5,302 nucleotides of DNA from JALHRI01 sp044351685 (GCA_044351685.1 JBILFK010000113.1:1-5302), one strand, 5' to 3'; positions 1 through 5,112 are shown, numbered from the stretch's first letter. Notes: a model not told the origin generated them from the letters alone. Program-made: numbers and translations.

Positions 1-791
1 AAATGGCCGGCAACTTCACCGCAATCATAGCGGGTGCCTTCAAAACGGTAGCCATAAAAATCTACCGTGCCAATTTGCCGCGCCATCGCATCGGTGAGTT
101 GAATTTCTCCGCCCGCGCCACGCGCCTGACTTTCTAGCACTTCAAAAATACTGGGCTGTAAAATATAACGGCCAATAATCGAGGTGGTAGAAGGGGCTTT
201 TTCGGGCACTGGTTTTTCGACCAAGCCAGCGGCTTTTACTAAATTGCCCTTATCTTCCGCAATCGTGAGAATGCCGTAGCTAGCGGTTTTTGAACGCGGC
301 ACCTCCATCACGGCGGCCATATTATGACCCGCAATCGTCTTATGCGCCTCTACCATCTGTTTCAGGCAGGGGGTGGCTGCATGCACTAGATCATCGGCTA
401 AAATCACCGCAAAGGGTTCATCGCCAATAATATGGCGGGCACACCACACCGCATGGCCTAAGCCCAAAGGTTCTTGCTGGCGGGTGTAAACAATCGAACC
501 CGCAGGCGGCAGCCATGCACTGGTACGGGCCAATGCATCTTCCTTTTGCGCTTTGCTTAAGGTGGTTTGCAGCTCGTAAGCGTGGTCGAAATGGTTTTCG
601 ATAGCGTCTTTGTTGCGGCCGGTAACAAAAATAAATTCTTCGATACCTGCGGCTTGTGCTTCTTCAAAGGCGTATTGAATCAATGGTTTATCGACCACGG
701 GAAGCATTTCTTTGGGCATAGATTTGGTGGCCGGAAGGAAGCGTGTGCCAAGCCCACCCACGGGAAAAATCACTTTACGAATCGGTTTCAT
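1..791 (-). CDS. galU: UTP--glucose-1-phosphate uridylyltransferase, 3' end cut by window edge
   Basis: Makes UDP-glucose and pyrophosphate from UTP and glucose-1-phosphate in the cytosol, supplying cell-envelope polysaccharide and nucleotide-sugar pathways. Read from the ATG at 791 down, 263 codons are visible. Residues 8-18 carry the nucleotide-binding loop (FPVGGLGTRF), followed by PATKSMPKEMLPVVDKPLIQ at 20-39, both hallmarks of bacterial GalU. QEPLGLGHAVWCA (106-118) and LADDLVH (131-137, usually LPDDL in the family) form the active site. VEKP (191-194), GGEIQLTDA (227-235) and GTRYDCG (252-258) complete the signature. The family is usually about 290 residues, so roughly 25-30 C-terminal residues lie outside the window. 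An AGGG Shine-Dalgarno (complement of 800-803) lies 8 nt before the ATG and supports this start. The gene is divergent from rpmG. Family assignment is firm; the physiological sugar was not tested. Confidence 0.96.
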   Translation of the reverse strand, partial: MKPIRKVIFPVGGLGTRFLPATKSMPKEMLPVVDKPLIQYAFEEAQAAGIEEFIFVTGRNKDAIENHFDHAYELQTTLSKAQKEDALARTSAWLPPAGSIVYTRQQEPLGLGHAVWCARHIIGDEPFAVILADDLVHAATPCLKQMVEAHKTIAGHNMAAVMEVPRSKTASYGILTIAEDKGNLVKAAGLVEKPVPEKAPSTTSIIGRYILQPSIFEVLESQARGAGGEIQLTDAMARQIGTVDFYGYRFEGTRYDCGEVAGH

Positions 792-827
792 GCATGCTGC
801 CCTACGCCTTGATGTGAAAAAATGCAA

Positions 828-840
828 TGTCAACTTGACA
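828..840. promoter_or_regulatory. 13-bp perfect palindrome TGTCAACTTGACA between divergent genes
   Basis: The two arms TGTCAA and TTGACA are perfect inverted repeats around a central C. Each arm read outward equals a consensus -35 box (TTGACA), one per strand. The plus-strand copy has a usable -10 at 857-862. No matching -10 was found at normal spacing for the minus-strand copy towards galU. It may simply contain the rpmG -35 box, or be a small operator shared by galU and rpmG. The sequence fact is certain; the function is inferred. Confidence 0.4.
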
Positions 841-862
841 TGCCGATTAGAAACCGTATGGT
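835..862 (+). promoter_or_regulatory. Candidate sigma-70-type promoter for rpmG-yajC-secD
   Basis: A perfect -35 box TTGACA (835-840) is followed after 16 bp by TATGGT (857-862), matching TATAAT at four of six positions. Transcription would start near 869 and give a leader of about 240 nt before rpmG. The whole multi-hairpin element at 885-1086 would lie inside that leader. No better plus-strand promoter was found between the element and rpmG. Start-site mapping would decide. Confidence 0.45.
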
Positions 863-884
863 GCGCCCCCAATTTCATGTTACA

Positions 885-918
885 TCAAAGTCCCTCGCTT
901 ACGCTCGGTGTACTTTGA
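885..918 (-). repeat. Left terminal repeat arm, imperfect palindrome
   Basis: TCAAAGT (885-891) pairs with ACTTTGA (912-918). On the minus strand the unit begins TCAAAGTACACCGAGCG. The interior can form only a weak 2-bp stem (GC at 897-898 with GC at 903-904), unlike the compensated GGGC/GCCC core of the partner arm at 1044-1086. The shared outer sequence and internal layout argue that both derive from one repeat family. Confidence 0.65.
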
Positions 919-931
919 AGTAGCGTAATGC

Positions 932-968
932 GAAATCGTTCCTAGAGGCGGCTCAACGGAACGATTTC
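932..968. repeat. Hairpin 1: perfect 11-bp stem, 15-nt loop
   Basis: GAAATCGTTCC (932-942) is an exact inverted repeat of GGAACGATTTC (958-968). The loop is 943-957, inside which GAG and CTC can pair. There is no T-run after the stem, so it does not look like a rho-independent terminator on the plus strand. Confidence 0.8.
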
Positions 969-994
969 AGGTTATTATGTCGTTGTAATAACTT
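969..994. repeat. Hairpin 2: 7-bp AT-rich stem extendable to 9
   Basis: GTTATTA (971-977) pairs exactly with TAATAAC (986-992). Bases 969-970 and 993-994 extend it by one A-T and one G-T pair. The loop is 8 nt (978-985). It abuts hairpins 1 and 3 directly, so the three can stack. Confidence 0.7.
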
Positions 995-1031
995 CGATTT
1001 TCTGCGACGAACCGCTTCGAGCAGAAAATTG
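995..1031. repeat. Hairpin 3: 11-bp stem plus inner 4-bp stem
   Basis: CGATTTTCTGC (995-1005) pairs with GCAGAAAATTG (1021-1031), with a single G-T wobble (996/1030). Inside the 15-nt loop, CGAA (1008-1011) pairs with TTCG (1016-1019) around a CCGC tetraloop. This gives an irregular extended hairpin with the same stem and loop lengths as hairpin 1. Confidence 0.78.
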
Positions 1032-1043
1032 GCAATCTAATCC

Positions 1044-1086
1044 GTGAAAAAGTACACTGAGGGCGAAGCCCGAAGGACTTTTTTAC
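1044..1086 (+). repeat. Right terminal repeat arm with nested hairpin
   Basis: GTGAAAAAGT (1044-1053) pairs with ACTTTTTTAC (1077-1086) over 10 bp with one G-T wobble. Nested inside is a GGGC-GAA-GCCC hairpin (1061-1071). The arm ends in six T residues (1079-1084) and could therefore attenuate transcription entering rpmG, although the stem-loop has unpaired flanks of 7 and 5 nt. It ends 22 bp before the rpmG start codon. It is related to 885-918 in reverse orientation. Confidence 0.7.
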
Positions 1087-1108
1087 GAGCGGTGGATATG
1101 AGGCATTT

Positions 1109-1276
1109 ATGGCAAAAAAAGCAACCATTCTGGTAAAATTAGAATCAAGCGCGGGTACGGGCTTTTTCTATGTGCGTAAGCGCAACCCAAAGAAACAAAC
1201 GGAAAAATTGAAATTCCGTAAGTTTGATCCTGTGGCGCGCAAGCACGTTGAGTTCACTGAAACCAAGTTGAAATAA
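1109..1276 (+). CDS. rpmG: 50S ribosomal protein L33 (bL33)
   Basis: Encodes a 55-residue basic protein beginning MAKKATILVKLESSAGTGFF, followed by YVRKRNP, QTEKLKFRKFDP and ARKHVEFTETKLK. This is the full-length L33 pattern of the large ribosomal subunit, near the E site. It has no Cys-x-x-Cys pairs, so it is the zinc-independent form. GAGG at 1100-1103, 5 nt before the ATG, is a good ribosome-binding site. The stop is only 5 bp upstream of yajC, so the two are very likely co-transcribed. Transcription may start at 835-862 and pass through the hairpin element just upstream. It is too small and lysine-rich to be mistaken for anything else. Identity is firm; operon membership is inferred from spacing. 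Confidence 0.96.
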   Translation: MAKKATILVKLESSAGTGFFYVRKRNPKKQTEKLKFRKFDPVARKHVEFTETKLK

Positions 1277-1281
1277 ACTCC

Positions 1282-1704
1282 ATGCGTTTTACATTTTTAA
1301 TTGCATTGCTGCCTGTGTCTGCATTTGCTCAGGCTGCACCCGCAGAAGGCAGCCCTATTGCAAGCCTTTTGCCGCTGCTGCTTATTTTCTGTGTGTTTTA
1401 TCTTTTCCTGATTCGTCCGCAGCAAAAGCGCTTCAAAGAACATCAGGCGATGATTACTGGCATCAAAAAAGGCGATGACGTGGTAACTGCTGGTGGCGTT
1501 GTAGGCAAGGTGACCAAGCTTGAAGGTGATGCACATGTGATGGTGCAAATTGCGCAAGGTGTGGAAGTAAAAATTCTGAAATCCACCATTTCTTCTGCCA
1601 ATGTGAAGCCAGATACCACAAAGCCTGCCGCAGCTTCCAAAGAAAAGGCCGAGCGCAACGATAACGCCGCCCCATCGAAAGACAGTATCGCCAACGATAA
1701 TTAA
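1282..1704 (+). CDS. yajC: Preprotein translocase accessory subunit YajC
   Basis: A 140-residue inner-membrane protein that associates with SecD-SecF and SecYEG in the holotranslocon. One clear membrane helix (about residues 25-44, ending LFLI) runs straight into the family signature RPQQKRFKEHQ (45-55). The conserved small domain follows with IKKGDDVVTAGGVVGKV (61-77). The first 23 residues (MRFTFLIALLPVSAFAQAAP) resemble a signal peptide with an A-x-A site, and the last 30 or so residues are a low-complexity Lys/Ala/Glu/Asp tail. The protein is therefore longer than E. coli YajC (110 aa). No convincing Shine-Dalgarno precedes the ATG, and the rpmG stop is 5 bp upstream, so translation is probably coupled to rpmG. 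secD follows 101 bp downstream. Confidence 0.95.
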   Translation: MRFTFLIALLPVSAFAQAAPAEGSPIASLLPLLLIFCVFYLFLIRPQQKRFKEHQAMITGIKKGDDVVTAGGVVGKVTKLEGDAHVMVQIAQGVEVKILKSTISSANVKPDTTKPAAASKEKAERNDNAAPSKDSIANDN

Positions 1705-1792
1705 GCAAACTGCAAACGCAGAGCTGTTAGCGAAACGATTTTGTTGCTTCTCATTCCGGCATGGCTGGGCTATCAGCTAGTTTCAATTCAAT

Positions 1793-1797
1793 TAGGA
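1793..1797 (+). promoter_or_regulatory. Ribosome-binding site that fixes the secD start
   Basis: TAGGA lies 8 nt before the ATG at 1806. An in-frame ATG 45 bases further upstream (1761) has no comparable site and would add 15 polar residues before the membrane anchor, so 1806 is preferred. Confidence 0.7.
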
Positions 1798-1805
1798 TAT
1801 CTCTT

Positions 1806-3398
1806 ATGCTTGCATTTCCTCGCTGGAAAATGGTCATGGTGCTTTCGGTATGCGCCTTCTTTATTCTGGCTGCGCTACCCAATGTTCTGCCACAAAAAAT
1901 GCGCGAGGATTTACCAAGCTGGATGCCTGTAAACACGGTGCCGCTTGGGTTAGATCTGCGTGGTGGTTCGCACCTGTTGTTGCAGCTCGATTTTGATGCG
2001 TATCTGAAAGATCAGATGCTGAACCTTCGCGATCAGCTTCGCGTACGTCTGCGCAAAGAAAAAATTGGCTACCTGAATCTTCGCGCCCATAGAGATGATG
2101 TCACGCTTACCATTCGCATGGATACTGTGCTTGAAGAGGTAGATGTTGCGCGGATTTTACAAGAAGAAAGCCCCGATATCACCATTGATATCGATGAGTC
2201 GGGGAATACGCGCCTTCACTACGAGGATAAAGCGCTCACCGCATTGCGAGTGAAATTATTGGCGCAGTCGATTGAAATCGTTGAGCGTCGCGTGAACGAA
2301 AGCGGCACAAAAGAACCTATCGTGCAGCGTCAGGGCAGTGACCGTATTGTGGTGCAGGTTCCAGGCCTCTCAGACCCCGCGCAGCTCAAAGCGCTGATTG
2401 GCAAAACAGCAAAAATGGATTTCCATTTGGTGAACGAAGATGTAACGCCCGAACAAATTGCGCGCGGCACCATGCCTACCGGCACGCGCCTTTATGCGCA
2501 TGATGGTGACGATCAGGGTGCAGGTATGGATGCACGGCTTGCAAAAACCCCTATCTATACTTCTGTGGCGCTGAGTGGTGAATTGCTCACCAATGCACAA
2601 ACAACCTTTCAGGATGGCATGCCAGTGGTGGATTTTACGTTTAATTCGCTGGGGGCCAGAAAATTTGGCGAAGTTACTCAAGGAAATATCGGTAAGCGTT
2701 TTGCCATTGTGCTTGATAACAAAATTATTACCGCCCCGGTCATTCGTAGTGCTATTATTGGTGGTCGCGGCATCATCGAAGGTAACTTCACCGTAGAATC
2801 GGCCAATCAGCTAGCTGTGTTGCTGCGCGCAGGTGCCTTGCCTGCACCGCTCGATGTGATCGAAGAGCGCTCAGTAGGCCCAAGCCTGGGGCAAGATTCT
2901 ATCGATAAGGGTACAATTTCAGTCGCCATGAGCATGCTACTGATTATTGTGTTCATGACCCTTTCGTATGGATTGTTTGGGGTGTTTGCCAATGCCGCGC
3001 TTATCATTAACGGCATTATCATCATGGCGTGCCTTTCCATGTTGCAGGCAACCTTAACCTTGCCAGGCATTGCAGGTATCGCGCTCACCATGGCGATGGC
3101 GGTAGATGCCAACGTGCTTATTTTTGAACGTATCCGCGATGAGCTTCGCAACGGCAAAAGCCCCATTGCGGCCATTGATTCAGGCTTCAAAATTGCTTTT
3201 GGCACCGTGTTCGATTCCAACGTCACCACGCTGATGGCGGCATCGCTGCTGTTCTATTTTGGCTCGGGCACGGTGAAGGGCTTTGCGGTGACGCTCTCGA
3301 TTGGTATTTTATCGTCGATGTTCACCGCCATCATGCTCACCCGCCTGTTCATTGTATGGTGGGCAAGGGCAACCAAGCCAAAAACGGTGCCGATCTAA
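1806..3398 (+). CDS. secD: Protein translocase subunit SecD
   Basis: A 530-residue SecD, an RND-family protein that with SecF uses the proton motive force to pull exported proteins through SecYEG into the periplasm. Residues 7-27 form the first membrane helix. VPLGLDLRGGSHLLLQLD (45-62) is the conserved D1 motif. The periplasmic domain contains IEIVERRVNESGTKEP (156-171) and DRIVVQVPGL (179-188). Five more helices lie in about 370-520. These include MAMAVDANVLIFERIRDEL (429-447), whose Asp434 matches the proton-path aspartate, and FGTVFDSNVTTL (465-476). Length is normal for a stand-alone SecD, not a SecDF fusion. The ATG at 1806 is chosen for its ribosome-binding site. The gene follows yajC by 101 bp and is closed by the terminator at 3403-3430. 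Unusually, secF does not follow. Confidence 0.97.
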   Translation: MLAFPRWKMVMVLSVCAFFILAALPNVLPQKMREDLPSWMPVNTVPLGLDLRGGSHLLLQLDFDAYLKDQMLNLRDQLRVRLRKEKIGYLNLRAHRDDVTLTIRMDTVLEEVDVARILQEESPDITIDIDESGNTRLHYEDKALTALRVKLLAQSIEIVERRVNESGTKEPIVQRQGSDRIVVQVPGLSDPAQLKALIGKTAKMDFHLVNEDVTPEQIARGTMPTGTRLYAHDGDDQGAGMDARLAKTPIYTSVALSGELLTNAQTTFQDGMPVVDFTFNSLGARKFGEVTQGNIGKRFAIVLDNKIITAPVIRSAIIGGRGIIEGNFTVESANQLAVLLRAGALPAPLDVIEERSVGPSLGQDSIDKGTISVAMSMLLIIVFMTLSYGLFGVFANAALIINGIIIMACLSMLQATLTLPGIAGIALTMAMAVDANVLIFERIRDELRNGKSPIAAIDSGFKIAFGTVFDSNVTTLMAASLLFYFGSGTVKGFAVTLSIGILSSMFTAIMLTRLFIVWWARATKPKTVPI

Positions 3399-3402
3399 TA
3401 AA

Positions 3403-3430
3403 AAAAGGGGCGGTTAATACCGCCCCTTTT
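3403..3430. terminator. Strong bidirectional rho-independent terminator between secD and sodB
   Basis: AAAAGGGGCGG (3403-3413) pairs perfectly with CCGCCCCTTTT (3420-3430). T3414/A3419 can add one more pair, giving a 12-bp stem with a TAAT loop. The seven-base GC core (GGGGCGG/CCGCCCC) is flanked by A and T tracts, so it can terminate secD on the plus strand and sodB on the minus strand. It begins 5 bp after the secD stop and lies 19 bp beyond the sodB stop. Confidence 0.93.
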
Positions 3431-3449
3431 AGTTTATACATTATGCTGC

Positions 3450-4196
3450 TTAGGCGGCTTTTTTCTGCTGTGCTTCTGCAAAGTTGCTGGCCGCAAATTC
3501 CCAGTTCACCAGCTTCTCGAGGAAGGTGGCGATAAAATCGGGGCGGCGATTTTGGAAATCCAGATAATAGGCATGTTCCCACACATCGATCGTGAGCAAC
3601 GCTTTCTGGCCTTTGGTCATTGGCAGTTCGGCGTTGGCAGTTTTGGTGACTTTTAAGGTACCATCCGTATCCAGTACCAGCCATGCCCAACCCGAGCCAA
3701 ACTGGGTGGCGCCGGCATTTTTAAACTCTTCGACAAATTTTTCGAAGCTGCCAAAATCTTTTTCAATTTTGCTGGCCAATTCGCCGGTGGGTTTGCCGCC
3801 ACCCGCTGGTTTCATCGAGTGCCAGAAAAACGTGTGATTCCAAATTTGTGCGGCATTATTAAAAATGCCTGCTTTGCTGGCATCGCCAGCGCTTTTCAGA
3901 ATAATGTCTTCAAGCGATGCGCTGGCCCATTCGTGGCCTTCCAGCAATTTATTCAGATTGACCACATAAGCATTATGGTGCTTGCCGTGGTGAAAATCGA
4001 AGGTCTGTGCTGAAATAAAAGGCTCGAGGGCATTTTTTGCATAAGGAAGTTCGGGAAGGGTGAATGGCATGTGTGGCTCCTGTGTCGTTAATTGGGGTGT
4101 TGCAAATGCGCGATTACCTGAAACGGCGAGTAATGTCGCTCCGGCAAAAGCTGAACGAATAAAGCTGCGGCGAGAAATGCGCGTCTTGCTCATCAT
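3450..4196 (-). CDS. sodB: Fe-type superoxide dismutase with N-terminal Tat signal peptide and a second internal start
   Basis: Converts superoxide to hydrogen peroxide and oxygen. From the ATG at 4196 it encodes 248 residues. The enzyme proper starts at Met43 (MPFTLPELPYAKNALEPFIS), a normal SodB N-terminus. Predicted metal ligands are His69 (FHHGKHH), His121 (WNHTFFW), Asp204 and His208 (DVWEHAYY). Gln117 in FNNAAQIWNHT and the GSGWAWLV segment favour iron over manganese. Upstream of Met43 the same frame encodes a complete twin-arginine signal: SRRSFIR (8-14), a hydrophobic AFAGATLLAV stretch and an A-F-A cleavage site near residue 32. The ATG at 4070 has a strong AGGAG site; the ATGs at 4196 and 4193 do not. 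Two products, exported and cytosolic, are therefore possible. The gene is divergent from the NDUFAF6-like gene and shares a terminator with secD. Confidence 0.95.
   Translation of the reverse strand: MMSKTRISRRSFIRSAFAGATLLAVSGNRAFATPQLTTQEPHMPFTLPELPYAKNALEPFISAQTFDFHHGKHHNAYVVNLNKLLEGHEWASASLEDIILKSAGDASKAGIFNNAAQIWNHTFFWHSMKPAGGGKPTGELASKIEKDFGSFEKFVEEFKNAGATQFGSGWAWLVLDTDGTLKVTKTANAELPMTKGQKALLTIDVWEHAYYLDFQNRRPDFIATFLEKLVNWEFAASNFAEAQQKKAA
4077..4081 (-). promoter_or_regulatory. Strong internal Shine-Dalgarno for the short (cytosolic) SodB form
   Basis: On the minus strand AGGAG stands 6 nt before the ATG at 4070-4068 (AGGAGCCACACATG). It lies inside codons that would specify the end of the Tat leader. 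The distal start codons at 4196/4193 are preceded by CTACATGCTTTCTAC with no purine-rich site. The internal start is therefore probably the main one, unless the long form is translated by another route. Confidence 0.7.
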
Positions 4197-4211
4197 GTAG
4201 AAAGCATGTAG
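4194..4211. repeat. Tandem 7-bp direct repeat CATGTAG, 11-bp period, over the sodB long-form start
   Basis: CATGTAG occurs at 4194-4200 and again at 4205-4211, separated by AAAG. The 11-bp period places both copies on about the same face of the helix, as in paired operator half-sites. The first copy overlaps the long-form ATG of sodB, and the pair lies in the 42-bp gap between divergent genes. Chance is a real alternative for such short units. Confidence 0.4.
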
Positions 4212-4238
4212 GTCGAGCGCAGATTAAATGCAAGTTCG

Positions 4239-5072
4239 GTGGTTAAAATCGTGTTTTCTCGAGAACAGATAGCGCATTTCGGAGCACAGGCGCGAACGCT
4301 CGATTACGACCGTTTTCTAGCGTGTTACTTTGCCCCGAAGCAGCAACGCACAGCGTTACATGTACTCATTTGTTTTTATCATGAAATTGCCCGCATCCCG
4401 GTAATCGCCAGCGAGCCAATCATTGGTATGATGCGGCTAACATGGTGGCGCGAGGCACTGGAAAACCTATCGCAGAATAAGCCTTTTCCACCCCACGATT
4501 TGCTAAGAGCCGTGGCAGATATCTATGCGATTTGGCCAGAAATTTTGCCGCTTTTGTTTCAAATGATTGAAGCGCGCATGGAGGAACTTGATGAATATGC
4601 GCTACGTGATGAAGCCGTGTGGCTGCAGCATACCGATGCTACCGCAGGTGCCATTCTGGCCGCCGCGTGCGTGCTGCTTGGTATTTCAACTGCCGCATAT
4701 GCCAACGAAATCACTTCATTAGCGCGTATGCAGGCATGTGTAGGGCTTGCGCGCGCTATTCCGGCAATGGCGCAGGAGAACACCTTGCGCTTACCAGAAC
4801 GCTATTTGCACGAAGCCGGGCTCGAATATAATGTGCAGGAGTTAAGCAAACCTTCTGTCGCGCTTCAGCGATGCGTTTCGATGTTGTGCCACGATGCACA
4901 TGCTTTTTGCCCTATTCGTCCGAAGGTAGAATTCTTACAGGGAGTTTATCTCGTTGCAAAAAGTAGAATCAAGCAATTACAAAAGACTAACCATAATACT
5001 TATGATGTCGCTTTGAATAAGCCGCCTATTTATTTGCTTATTCGCATTCTTATAAATTCAACAATAGGTTGA
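4239..5072 (+). CDS. Squalene/phytoene synthase-fold protein, NDUFAF6-like (probable non-catalytic)
   Basis: A 277-residue all-helical protein of the trans-isoprenyl diphosphate synthase fold. DYDRFLACYFAPKQQRTALH (22-41), LICFYHEIARI (43-53) and the tryptophan pair in IIGMMRLTWWREALE (61-75) match the NDUFAF6 branch, the mitochondrial complex I assembly factor and its bacterial relatives. The Asp-rich DxxxD motifs of true squalene/phytoene synthases are missing. FYHEIARI replaces the first and ARAIPAMAQ (171-179) the second, while LRLPERYLHEAGL (183-195) fits the NDUFAF6 pattern. Prenyl-transfer activity is therefore unlikely. Such genes often lie near secD/secF in alphaproteobacteria, which supports the call. 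No in-frame ATG exists at the front: GTG 4239 is the longest choice. GTG 4251, with GGTGG 8 nt before it, may be the real start (273 aa). The exact role is unproven. Confidence 0.82.
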   Translation: MVKIVFSREQIAHFGAQARTLDYDRFLACYFAPKQQRTALHVLICFYHEIARIPVIASEPIIGMMRLTWWREALENLSQNKPFPPHDLLRAVADIYAIWPEILPLLFQMIEARMEELDEYALRDEAVWLQHTDATAGAILAAACVLLGISTAAYANEITSLARMQACVGLARAIPAMAQENTLRLPERYLHEAGLEYNVQELSKPSVALQRCVSMLCHDAHAFCPIRPKVEFLQGVYLVAKSRIKQLQKTNHNTYDVALNKPPIYLLIRILINSTIG

Positions 5073-5076
5073 ATTT
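5054..5076. terminator. AT-rich inverted repeat over the stop codon of the NDUFAF6-like gene, weak terminator candidate
   Basis: AAATTCAAC (5054-5062) pairs perfectly with GTTGAATTT (5068-5076) around a 5-nt AATAG loop. The TGA stop lies inside the right arm. A run of six T (5093-5098) follows 16 nt later, too far for a classic terminator. It may instead stabilise the 3' end. No better terminator is seen before the next gene. Confidence 0.35.
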
Positions 5077-5085
5077 GCCATTTAA

Positions 5086-5112
5086 TTTGCAATTTTTTAG
5101 AATTAGTATACT
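5086..5112 (+). promoter_or_regulatory. Possible promoter for the gene starting at 5178
   Basis: TATACT (5107-5112, five of six to TATAAT) is preceded by TTTGCA (5086-5091, four of six to TTGACA) at a short 15-bp spacing. It lies in the AT-rich 105-bp gap after the NDUFAF6-like gene and would give a leader of about 60 nt. The -10 is good and the -35 is weak. Confidence 0.35.

Larger units (their letters stand above)
885..1086. repeat. About 200-bp composite inverted-repeat element with three internal hairpins (MITE-like or structured leader)
   Basis: This non-coding block fills most of the 792-1108 gap between galU and rpmG. Its ends are two related repeat units in opposite orientation. The reverse complement of 885-918 aligns with about 1047-1083: both share AAAGTACAC, then C/T-GA, a variable core, a GAGGG/GAAGG-type segment and ACTTT. 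Between the ends, three stems follow one another almost without spacers at 932-968, 969-994 and 995-1031. Two of them have 11-bp stems and 15-nt loops. No reading frame with protein-like character covers the block. Because the flanking genes diverge, these hairpins are not needed as terminators. It could be a non-autonomous mobile element, a pair of REP-type repeats bracketing a structured RNA, or a regulatory leader of rpmG. I do not recognise it as a named family. Confidence 0.7.

Noticed and set aside
567..918. Two overlapping plus-strand open frames (567-812 and 712-918)
   Set aside because: They are mostly antisense to galU, whose conserved protein on the minus strand explains 1-791. Their translations have no family character, and the second runs into the repeat arm.
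1761..1805. Longer secD start at ATG 1761
   Set aside because: It has no Shine-Dalgarno and would add 15 polar residues before the membrane anchor; ATG 1806 has TAGGA at 8 nt.
1705..1805. Search for a terminator or promoter in the 101-bp yajC-secD gap
   Set aside because: Only 3-4-bp stems and no convincing -35/-10 pair were found, so the two genes are treated as one transcript.
3349..3690. Minus-strand open frame across the end of secD, the terminator and the end of sodB
   Set aside because: It crosses a strong bidirectional terminator and is out of frame with sodB, which accounts for the coding signal there.
4244..4249. TAAAAT as a -10 box near the start of the NDUFAF6-like gene
   Set aside because: No -35-like sequence lies at 15-19 bp upstream, and it falls at or inside the coding start.
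4228..4272. ATG at 4228 as start of the NDUFAF6-like gene
   Set aside because: It is in another frame and reaches a stop after 14 codons (TAG at 4270-4272); the real frame offers only GTG starts at 4239 and 4251.
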